Positions 1-5,198 of a stretch of DNA of 5,198 bases are shown in pieces (position 1 is the stretch's first letter; the number at the start of each line of letters is the position of its first letter). Location of the stretch: positions 1-5,198 of the forward strand of contig JAHFFC010000079.1 in the NCBI GenBank assembly GCA_023248175.1, read 5' to 3'. The notes beneath the pieces are model-generated. The model ran no database searches. It was given only the letters and a program-made list of their open reading frames with translations, and was not told where the DNA came from. The position numbers and the translations under genes are program-made. The DNA comes from Candidatus Omnitrophota bacterium (GTDB taxonomy: Bacteria; Omnitrophota; Gorgyraeia; JACOVV01).

Positions 1-2
1 GT

Positions 3-34
3 TAGGGGAGGTAGAGACATTTCTACCCCACCTA
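3..34. repeat. Imperfect inverted repeat, left edge
   Basis: The arms at 3-15 and 22-34 (taggggaggtaga and tctaccccaccta) pair at 11 of 13 positions around a 6-nt loop. The left arm also contains GGGGAGG (5-11), which recurs at 50-56, so this arm could pair instead with CCTCCCC at 36-42. The element lies outside any gene and sits directly beside the next palindrome, so the two may be parts of one dispersed repeat unit. Its function is unknown. It could be cut by the window edge. Confidence 0.5.
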
Positions 35-35
35 G

Positions 36-56
36 CCTCCCCTTACAAAGGGGAGG
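36..56. repeat. Perfect 9-bp palindrome (CCTCCCCTT / AAGGGGAGG)
   Basis: CCTCCCCTT at 36-44 and AAGGGGAGG at 48-56 are exact inverted copies separated by ACA. The + strand lacks a following T-run, so it does not look like a rho-independent terminator for an upstream + gene. From memory, palindromes of this type recur many times in intergenic DNA of several environmental bacterial lineages. On that basis I read it as a dispersed REP-like element, which a genome-wide search would settle. Confidence 0.6.
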
Positions 57-97
57 AATGTGGTAGTGCGTAAGGTGAGATTGATAACCCTAAAACT

Positions 98-129
98 CCC
101 CCTTTGATAAAGGGGGGTGACTTCCCCCC
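98..129. repeat. Palindrome CCCCCTTT-GAT-AAAGGGGG with extra C-run
   Basis: CCCCCTTT (98-105) and AAAGGGGG (109-116) form a perfect 8-bp stem with a GAT loop. The run GGGGGG (112-117) can pair instead with CCCCCC (124-129), giving two mutually exclusive hairpins. Read on the minus strand, the stem is followed by AGTTTTAG (from 97 leftwards), a weak terminator-like T-run. No minus-strand gene is seen here to need it. The element is similar in style to the palindrome at 36-56 and is probably another dispersed repeat copy. Confidence 0.55.
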
Positions 130-190
130 ACACAATTCCCTGAAGAACCAGAATGATATCGGAGCTGAATAGTTACAAGTAAACTAACCC

Positions 191-218
191 TTGACAACCC
201 ATAGAAATAGCGTAAAAT
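191..218 (+). promoter_or_regulatory. Sigma70-type promoter for the five-gene cluster
   Basis: A consensus -35 hexamer TTGACA (191-196) is followed after 16 bp by TAAAAT (213-218), a five-of-six match to TATAAT. The surrounding DNA is AT-rich, in contrast to the G/C-run repeats to its left. The predicted transcription start is near 225, leaving a short leader of about 30 nt before the aminotransferase ATG at 254. That leader has no convincing Shine-Dalgarno sequence. No operator palindrome is evident over the promoter. This is the only good promoter seen ahead of the cluster. Confidence 0.65.
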
Positions 219-253
219 AACAGAATAGTATTTAAGTTGCTTTCATTTCCAAG

Positions 254-1579
254 ATGGTTGTTCCCTCAATCAAAACACGGCTTCCGGGTCCCAAAGCAAA
301 ACGGCTGATTGCACGCGACGAAGCCGTCACTTCGCCTTCGTATACACGCCCTTACCCTTTGGTGGTTTCCAGAGGAGAGGGTTTTGTCATTGAGGATGTG
401 GACGGGAACCAATTCCTTGACTTCACCGCCGGCATTGCAGTCACTGCCACGGGGCATTGCCATCCAGATGTGGTCCACGCCATTCAAGCCCAAGCTTCCC
501 GCCTTTTGCATATATCCGGGACCGACTTCTATTATCAGCCCCAGATTGAGCTGGCAGAGAAAATGGCAGAAATCGCGCCAGGCAAAAAGAAGAAACGGAT
601 TTTCTTCACCAACTCCGGGGCTGAGTCGGTAGAAGCGGCATTTAAGCTGTCCCGATACAAAACAGGGCGAACGCGAATGATTGCGTTTGTCGGCGCTTTC
701 CATGGAAGGACTATGGGAGCCCTCTCTTTGACAGCCAGTAAAGCCGTACAAATCAAACATTTTGCACCGATGGTTCCGGAAGTTACTCATATTCCTTATG
801 GTTATTGCTACCGCTGTCCTTACAACCTTACTTACCCCAGTTGTGAGTTAGAATGCGTTCGATATATTGAAGATACTTTGTTTAAGAAATTCGTCCCTCC
901 GGAGGAAGTAGCTGCCATTATTGTAGAACCCATTCAAGGAGAGGGGGGATATGTGGTCCCGCCGCCCGAGTATCACCCCATGCTCAAAAGAATTTGCGAG
1001 AAATATGGGATTCTTTACATCGCCGATGAGGTTCAGAGCGGCATGGGGAGAACCGGTAAGATGTTCGCTATTGAACATTGGGGAACTGCACCAGATATTA
1101 TTTGTATCGCTAAAGGAATCGCCTCAGGGATGCCACTGGGAATCCTCATCGCTGATACGGATATCATGACGTGGGAAGAGGGGGCGCATGCCAGCACTTT
1201 TGGCGGAAATCCTGTTTCCTGTGCGGCCGCATTGGAAACGATTCGTCTGATCGAAGAGGAACTGATGCGGAATGCCTCAAAGGTGGGCGAGCATCTGATT
1301 CACCAGCTGCAACGGCTCCAAAAGGAATACGACTTAATCGGCGATGTCCGCGGAAAGGGGTTGATGGCCGGAATTGAATTGGTCAAGAACCGCAAAACCA
1401 AAGAACCTGCAGTAAAGGAGCGGGAACAGATTTTGCAAGAGAGCTTCAAACAGGGGCTTTTGCTTTTAGGCTGTGGTGAAAGCGGCATCCGATTCTGTCC
1501 TCCTTTGATAGTGACAAATCGTGAAATTGACACGGCGATAGAAATCCTCTCGCAAGTTTTCAAGAAAGTGAGGCGATAA
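254..1579 (+). CDS. Class-III PLP-dependent aminotransferase (acetylornithine/4-aminobutyrate aminotransferase family)
   Basis: This 441-residue cytosolic fold-type I enzyme is full length for its family. It would move an amino group, typically from an omega-amine such as GABA or (acetyl)ornithine, to 2-oxoglutarate. Visible landmarks are NSGAES (120-125, phosphate binding), FHGRT (149-153, cofactor stacking), EPIQGEGG (225-232), DEVQSG (258-263, with D258 for the PLP pyridine nitrogen), the Schiff-base lysine K287 in IAKGIASG, and STFGGNP (314-320). The N-terminus (PGPKAKRLIARDE, then SPSYTRPYP) matches the GabT-like branch that also includes archaeal ornithine aminotransferases and amino-acid racemases. 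Substrate therefore cannot be fixed from sequence. Four cysteines at 185, 188, 197 and 201 form a CxxC-x8-CxxxC cluster. ATG 254 is the first in-frame start after a stop at 233, and it lacks a clear ribosome binding site. It is the first gene of the cluster, with its TAA 3 nt before the next ATG. Family is certain; exact reaction is not. Confidence 0.93.
   Translation: MVVPSIKTRLPGPKAKRLIARDEAVTSPSYTRPYPLVVSRGEGFVIEDVDGNQFLDFTAGIAVTATGHCHPDVVHAIQAQASRLLHISGTDFYYQPQIELAEKMAEIAPGKKKKRIFFTNSGAESVEAAFKLSRYKTGRTRMIAFVGAFHGRTMGALSLTASKAVQIKHFAPMVPEVTHIPYGYCYRCPYNLTYPSCELECVRYIEDTLFKKFVPPEEVAAIIVEPIQGEGGYVVPPPEYHPMLKRICEKYGILYIADEVQSGMGRTGKMFAIEHWGTAPDIICIAKGIASGMPLGILIADTDIMTWEEGAHASTFGGNPVSCAAALETIRLIEEELMRNASKVGEHLIHQLQRLQKEYDLIGDVRGKGLMAGIELVKNRKTKEPAVKEREQILQESFKQGLLLLGCGESGIRFCPPLIVTNREIDTAIEILSQVFKKVRR
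1568..1573 (+). promoter_or_regulatory. Ribosome binding site for the HAMP gene
   Basis: GTGAGG lies 9 nt upstream of ATG 1583, inside the last codons of the aminotransferase. It supports ATG 1583 as the start and suggests coupled translation of the two genes. Confidence 0.5.
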
Positions 1580-1582
1580 GCA

Positions 1583-2041
1583 ATGAGAAAGAGAGAGAAA
1601 GAAAGCGAAAGACGCGGTCGTTTATTGGTCAACCCCAAAATCCAGTTAGCCTATTGGAAACTGATTCTGGTCACGATGTTGCTGACAACCCTCATCATCT
1701 TTGCCGGTTTGTATCAATTTCTAGACCAAGTAATCATTAAAAATCCTCATGTGACTTATGAAGACACCAGAATCATATTAAGTCTTTTCTATCAAACTTC
1801 TCTGTTTCTGGTGATCGCGTTCCCATCGATCACGATCGCGCTGTTAATTTGGGGACTGATTATTTCAAATCAAATTGCCGGGCCATTATACCGGCTTGAG
1901 AAAGAACTGGATCGAATTCTAAACAGTAAGGACTTTGGCAGGAGATTCGAAGTCAGAAAAGACGACCCCCTGAAAAATCTATCAGATCAGATCAATCAGC
2001 TGCTGGATAAAATTGACTCCAACGAAAAAGGATCGGCATGA
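1583..2041 (+). CDS. Small inner-membrane protein with C-terminal HAMP domain and no output domain
   Basis: The product is 152 residues. A strongly basic N-terminus (RKREKESERRGR) should stay in the cytoplasm by the positive-inside rule. Two hydrophobic helices follow (about 26-48 and 71-95), joined by a periplasmic loop of only about 22 residues, too short for a usual sensor domain. From about 93 the sequence matches a HAMP linker: the first amphipathic helix with the conserved proline in IAGPLYRLEKEL (99-110), a connector, then DDPLKNLSDQINQLLDKI (127-144). The protein ends soon after, with no methyl-accepting, kinase or cyclase domain. HAMP domains normally pass signals across the membrane between sensor and effector, so this one may act by pairing with a partner protein. 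The stop overlaps the start of the PilZ gene (ATGA), making that product the obvious candidate partner by inference. The 5' coding end is a long purine tract. The domain call is good; the role is unknown. Confidence 0.82.
   Translation: MRKREKESERRGRLLVNPKIQLAYWKLILVTMLLTTLIIFAGLYQFLDQVIIKNPHVTYEDTRIILSLFYQTSLFLVIAFPSITIALLIWGLIISNQIAGPLYRLEKELDRILNSKDFGRRFEVRKDDPLKNLSDQINQLLDKIDSNEKGSA
2028..2032 (+). promoter_or_regulatory. Ribosome binding site for the PilZ gene
   Basis: AAGGA sits 5 nt before ATG 2038, within the end of the HAMP gene. Together with the ATGA stop/start overlap at 2038-2041 it fixes the PilZ start and points to translational coupling. Confidence 0.6.
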
Positions 2042-2400
2042 CACTCGAATCTGAAAGAAGAAAATCACCCAGAATCAAACACGGATTGCCACTGAAAATC
2101 TCCGACAACGAGATGGATTTCATCACGCAGACACAGGACATCGGCGTCAATGGGGCTCTTTTCTGTCTTAAAAAAGCGGTTCCTCTAATGAGCCGACTGG
2201 CAATGACCCTGCTGGTGCCATCCTATATGAAGAAAAGAACAACACGAAAGATTCTTTGCAATGGAGTTGTCGTTCGTTGTGAACCGCTCCACGCCAAAGA
2301 TACTGCAGGAGAATATAATATCGCTGTCTATTTTACTGCTTTGAAGGATTCGGACAGAAAAACCTTAATGAAGTACGTGCATCAAGTCATTGGGAAATGA
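2038..2400 (+). CDS. Single-domain PilZ protein, probable cyclic di-GMP receptor
   Basis: The 120-residue soluble protein is almost entirely one PilZ domain. The N-terminal ligand loop RxxxR is present as RRKSPR (R8 and R12), followed by the first strands (LPLKISD). The second motif, usually [D/N]xSxxG, reads DIGVNG (34-39), so the serine is replaced by glycine while D34 and G39 are kept. The rest follows the barrel (VVVRCEP, then YNIAVYFTAL) and ends in a C-terminal helix, DSDRKTLMKYVHQVIG. PilZ proteins bind c-di-GMP and change the activity of a partner, for example in motility, exopolysaccharide or surface behaviour. With no second domain, this one would act by protein contact. It overlaps the HAMP gene by 4 nt and abuts the protease gene, and the coupling makes the HAMP protein the best guess for a partner. 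The fold call is firm; retained c-di-GMP binding is likely but weakened by the S-to-G change. Confidence 0.87.
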   Translation: MTLESERRKSPRIKHGLPLKISDNEMDFITQTQDIGVNGALFCLKKAVPLMSRLAMTLLVPSYMKKRTTRKILCNGVVVRCEPLHAKDTAGEYNIAVYFTALKDSDRKTLMKYVHQVIGK

Positions 2401-3540
2401 ATGACCACCGCCAAAGAATACTCACGAATCAAACTCCGCCTTTCACTGATCGGCTTTGGAATGACTCTCATTTTTCTGGCATTGGTTTTCGTCACCGGGC
2501 TATCTCATCTTTTTATCCAGTGGGCTTCTCTTTTCTCATCGAATCTCTTCGTTTGGATTCCGTTTTATCTTTTGCTGCTTGGGATTGTAGAGTATGTCGT
2601 TGATTTTCCGCTCCATTACTATTCTAGTTTTTATCTGGAACACCGGTATCAACTTTCTAACCAAACACTAACCGCGTGGCTCTGGAGAGATTTGAAACAG
2701 GCCTTGATCGGTTTTGCCTTCGCGATTCCGCTTATGGAAGGTTTTTATTTCTTGCTTCGCTACGGCAGCGACTATTGGTGGTCCTTTGCGGCATTGGGAT
2801 GGACGTTGATCACGATGCTATTGGCAAGAATCTTGCCCACTTGGATTATTCCGCTATTCTACAGAGTCAAACCTCTTTCCAATGAATTACTAAACCAACG
2901 GCTCCAACAGCTCTGTAAGCAAGCAGAAATGCCGGTTCGTGCGATTTATGAACTCGGATTGAGCCGAGATACTAAAAAAGCCAACGCCGCACTGGTCGGG
3001 TGGGGGATCAGCCGGCGGGTCCTTTTGGGAGATACCTTGGTGACTCAATTTAGTCCAGAGGAAACAGCGGCAGTTTTGGCCCACGAATTAGGACATCATC
3101 ACTACCGTCACATCTGGAAGCTGGTCGTCGTCAGCGCCTTGACAGGGTTATTTGGTTTCTTTCTGATTGACAAAGTAATTGCGCTGACTATTCAACACCA
3201 ATTTCTAATCTCCTACGATGACCTAGCGGGATTTCCATTAATTGCCTTTTTTATCACGATTTTTAGTTTTCTAATGCTGCCACTTCAGAACGGCTATTCT
3301 CGTCGGTTGGAACGCCAGGCAGACCGATTCGCAATTGAACTAACACAAGATCGAACTCATTTCATCAGTTCTATGGAAAAATTAGCAGAACAGAATCTAT
3401 CCGACAAAAATCCTCATCCGCTGGTGGAATTCTTCTTTTATGATCATCCGGCAATTGGGAAGAGGATTGAGATGGCAAAAAATGATCAACTACCAAACCG
3501 ACCTCAACCCCCAGCAGCTGAAGGTTGTCACCGAAGCTGA
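2401..3540 (+). CDS. Ste24-like M48 family integral-membrane zinc metalloprotease
   Basis: The 379-residue polytopic membrane protein has hydrophobic helices near 14-36, 47-68, 100-120, 127-150, 240-262 and 278-298. The N-terminal half resembles the Ste24 N-terminal domain (stretch YYSSFYLEHRYQLSNQT, 73-89). The catalytic half has NAALVGWG (195-202), the zinc-binding HELGH (H228, E229 catalytic, H232), the third ligand in ERQAD (E304, with D308), and FYDHPAIGKRI (346-356), the usual closing motif. Eukaryotic Ste24 cleaves CAAX prenyl proteins. Bacterial relatives act on membrane or periplasmic proteins, probably in quality control, and the substrate here is unknown. ATG 2401 follows the PilZ TGA with no gap. 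It has only a weak upstream GGGAA, so translation probably depends on reinitiation. The last 19 codons (after about residue 360) overlap the helicase gene in another frame and look like unconserved tail. Confidence 0.9.
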   Translation: MTTAKEYSRIKLRLSLIGFGMTLIFLALVFVTGLSHLFIQWASLFSSNLFVWIPFYLLLLGIVEYVVDFPLHYYSSFYLEHRYQLSNQTLTAWLWRDLKQALIGFAFAIPLMEGFYFLLRYGSDYWWSFAALGWTLITMLLARILPTWIIPLFYRVKPLSNELLNQRLQQLCKQAEMPVRAIYELGLSRDTKKANAALVGWGISRRVLLGDTLVTQFSPEETAAVLAHELGHHHYRHIWKLVVVSALTGLFGFFLIDKVIALTIQHQFLISYDDLAGFPLIAFFITIFSFLMLPLQNGYSRRLERQADRFAIELTQDRTHFISSMEKLAEQNLSDKNPHPLVEFFFYDHPAIGKRIEMAKNDQLPNRPQPPAAEGCHRS

Positions 3541-5198
3541 CGGCGCTTGTCTTGTGTTGGCAGGAGCCGGAAGCGGGAAGACACGCACCCTTGTTTACCG
3601 AGTTACCTACTTGCTCGAAAAGGGGATTGCCCCCGGCAATATTCTGTTGGTCACCTTTACCAATAAAGCCGCAAAACAAATGCAGGAACGACTCTCTCAA
3701 CTGATATCTCTCCAAGCTCCAAGCTCCAAGCTCCAAGCTCTCTGGTGTGGCACCTTTCACCACATCGGTAATCGTATCTTGCGCCGTTACGCCTCAGCCA
3801 TTGGATTTACTTCTTCTTTTGGCATTCTCGACCAGGAAGATGCTAAGAAACTTCTTGAAACCTGCATGGAATCCCTGGATATTGAGCAAAAAGGGCGAAT
3901 TCCTGTCCCAAAACCTTCTGTTGTGCATGCCATTCTCAGTTTTGCCTCCAACGCTAAACGTCCTATCGCGGAGGTCATCGAGGAAAAATACGGTTCTCTT
4001 TTTCCGTATCTTGAGGATATCCAGAAGGTGCACCAGCGATACCAAAAACAGAAACAGCAATCGAACGTGATGGATTTTGATGATCTCTTAATCAAGTGGC
4101 TCCTTCTTTTGTCCTCCCTTGAGCCGGCGCGGGCCCAATTACAGAAACAATTCCAATACGTCCTCGTTGATGAATATCAGGATACCAATATCCTGCAAGC
4201 CGAAATCATCCGCTGGTTAGCCGCTAAACACCGTAACATTCTGGTCGTTGGAGATGACGCTCAGAGTATCTACGGATTTAGGGGAGCGGAGATTCGCAAT
4301 ATCCTGGATTTCCCAAAACTCTATCCGGAAACAAAAACTTTCTATCTGGAACAAAATTATCGTTCAACGCAACCGATCCTGGAGCTTGCCAATGAAATTA
4401 TCGGTCGTAATTTTGAACAATTCCCCAAGAAACTTTTCACCGACAAAAAATCCGAACAGCGTCCATTGGTGATTGAAATTGGAGACACCTACCAGCAAGC
4501 CTCGTTTGTGGCCCGTCAAATCCAAGCCCTTTCCAGTGAAAATGGAGTTCCCCTCAACGAGATAGCGGTTCTTTTTCGTGCCCGTTATCAAGCGGCTCGT
4601 TTGGAACTCGAACTGACACAAAGGGGGATTGAATACGTGGTCAGAGGAGGAATTCGGTTCTTTGAGCAAGCCCATATTAAGGATGTCGTCGCCTGGCTAA
4701 AAATCCTCGTGAACCCGAAGGACCCCATTGCATGGACCAGGGTCTTGAGTCTTTTCCCGGGGATCGGACCTCGAAGTGCCCTGAAGGTTTGGGAAAAGTT
4801 GGTGGAAGAAAAAAATCCAATCCATGCTTTTATAAAAGTAGGGGCAAGTTCTCGCCTCAAAGAATGCCAGGCACTCATGGAGCAGTTACAAAAATTGCCC
4901 CAGAAACCGGGCGTTTTGTTGGAACCTTTAATTCAAGACTGGTATTTACTGCAGCTTCCATCCTTATATGAAGAAAGCCAATCACGGGTCGAAGACCTTC
5001 AGCAATTGCTGGATCTGGCCAGCCGCTATGAATCTTTGGAAGGATTCGTTTCAGATGTGACGTTGCAAGAAGGATTCAAAGGGGAGGCAGGCGTGGGAGC
5101 AGTTGTCAGTTCTAGGGTTATTCTCTCCACAATCCACCAAGCAAAGGGTTTAGAATGGGATTTTGTCTTTATTCTCTCTATCTGTGATGGGCAATTCC
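3482..5198 (+). CDS. UvrD/PcrA-type superfamily 1 DNA helicase (3'-truncated by window)
   Basis: The frame stays open to the window edge and gives 572 residues; the family is usually about 650-750, so the C-terminus with motif VI is missing only because of the cut. Motifs in order: Q motif LNPQQ (8-12), Walker A AGAGSGKT (27-34, K33), Ia TFTNKAA (58-64), Ib GTFHHIGNRIL (90-100), DFDDLL (198-203), motif II VDEYQDT (229-235), motif III GDDAQSIYGFRGA (257-269), motif IV LEQNYRST (289-296), GGIRFFEQAHIKD (389-401), and motif V STIHQAKGLEWD (549-560). The enzyme would be an ATP-driven 3'-5' translocase that unwinds DNA in repair, plasmid replication or removal of RecA. UvrD, PcrA and Rep cannot be told apart here. 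ATG 3482 gives the family's normal N-terminus and overlaps the protease gene by 59 nt. An in-frame ATG at 3440 is possible but would add residues unlike the family. A weak GAG lies 10 nt upstream of 3482. A heptamer repeat encodes residues 77-87. Confidence 0.93.
   Translation, partial: MINYQTDLNPQQLKVVTEADGACLVLAGAGSGKTRTLVYRVTYLLEKGIAPGNILLVTFTNKAAKQMQERLSQLISLQAPSSKLQALWCGTFHHIGNRILRRYASAIGFTSSFGILDQEDAKKLLETCMESLDIEQKGRIPVPKPSVVHAILSFASNAKRPIAEVIEEKYGSLFPYLEDIQKVHQRYQKQKQQSNVMDFDDLLIKWLLLLSSLEPARAQLQKQFQYVLVDEYQDTNILQAEIIRWLAAKHRNILVVGDDAQSIYGFRGAEIRNILDFPKLYPETKTFYLEQNYRSTQPILELANEIIGRNFEQFPKKLFTDKKSEQRPLVIEIGDTYQQASFVARQIQALSSENGVPLNEIAVLFRARYQAARLELELTQRGIEYVVRGGIRFFEQAHIKDVVAWLKILVNPKDPIAWTRVLSLFPGIGPRSALKVWEKLVEEKNPIHAFIKVGASSRLKECQALMEQLQKLPQKPGVLLEPLIQDWYLLQLPSLYEESQSRVEDLQQLLDLASRYESLEGFVSDVTLQEGFKGEAGVGAVVSSRVILSTIHQAKGLEWDFVFILSICDGQF
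3710..3740. repeat. Perfect 7-bp tandem repeat (CTCCAAG, 4.4 copies) inside the helicase gene
   Basis: Four exact CTCCAAG units (3710-3716, 3717-3723, 3724-3730, 3731-3737) are followed by a partial CTC. Because 7 is not a multiple of 3, three units encode a 7-residue period (LQAPSSK then LQAL, residues 77-87). The repeat lies in the loop between helicase motifs Ia and Ib, a place where the family tolerates length change. Gain or loss of one unit would shift the helicase frame. Similar heptamers (GGAGCTT on the other strand) are, from memory, scattered in some environmental genomes. Confidence 0.9.

Noticed and set aside
1..73. Open frames at the left edge that might be the tail of an upstream gene
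   Set aside because: Frames 1 and 2 stay open only to stops at 64-66 and 71-73, and consist of palindromic repeat sequence. There is no evidence of protein-like content.
91..117. Possible minus-strand rho-independent terminator (stem followed by AGTTTTAG)
   Set aside because: The T-run is short and interrupted, and no minus-strand gene ends here. The same stem type recurs nearby at 36-56 without any T-run, so a repeat element is the simpler reading.
266..790. Long open frame on the minus strand (174 codons) opposite the aminotransferase
   Set aside because: It lies wholly within a gene with unmistakable family motifs, its translation shows no recognisable domain, and it has no promoter or ribosome binding site. 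It is a codon-bias shadow.
1583..1613. Long purine-rich tract at the start of the HAMP gene
   Set aside because: It is explained by codons for a lysine, arginine and glutamate-rich cytoplasmic tail, and there is no mirror-repeat symmetry strong enough to propose a triplex structure.
3371..3763. Minus-strand open frame (130 codons) spanning the protease/helicase junction
   Set aside because: It runs opposite the conserved Walker A region of the helicase, and its repetitive end (LELGAWSLE) is only the heptamer repeat read backwards.
3747..4070. Plus-strand open frame (107 codons) inside the helicase
   Set aside because: It is in a different frame from a continuous helicase coding sequence carrying every expected motif, and its translation has no known features.

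Overview
This is a compact bacterial chromosomal segment with five genes, all on the + strand. Four are complete and the fifth runs off the right edge. The genes abut or overlap (gaps or overlaps of 3, 4, 0 and 59 nt), and no terminator is visible between them. They therefore probably form one transcription unit, led by a good sigma70-type promoter (-35 at 191-196, -10 at 213-218).

Layout. Positions 1-253 are non-coding. The left part (3-129) is dense in short G/C-run palindromes that look like dispersed repeat elements, and the AT-rich right part holds the promoter. Next come a class-III PLP-dependent aminotransferase (254-1579), a small two-helix membrane protein ending in a HAMP domain (1583-2041), a single-domain PilZ protein, i.e. 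a probable c-di-GMP receptor (2038-2400), a multi-spanning Ste24-like M48 zinc metalloprotease (2401-3540), and the first 572 codons of a UvrD/PcrA-type superfamily 1 helicase (3482-5198). The helicase contains a perfect 7-bp tandem repeat (3710-3740) in its coding sequence, the most unusual structure in the window.

How the genes might work together. The HAMP and PilZ genes overlap by four bases (ATGA) and look like a translationally coupled pair that could link a membrane signal to c-di-GMP. The protease could act in membrane-protein quality control. The aminotransferase and helicase are housekeeping-type enzymes with no obvious link to that pair. Co-transcription may therefore reflect genome compaction more than one pathway.

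Organism. Bacterial gene style, moderate GC, HAMP and PilZ signalling proteins and abundant CCCCTTT/AAAGGGG palindromes suggest a Gram-negative-type environmental bacterium. A lineage such as Omnitrophota, Nitrospirota or the former Deltaproteobacteria is plausible, but this is a weak inference from protein style and repeats. I see no tRNA, rRNA, CRISPR array, transposase or phage gene, and nothing that compels the claim of a wholly new system.
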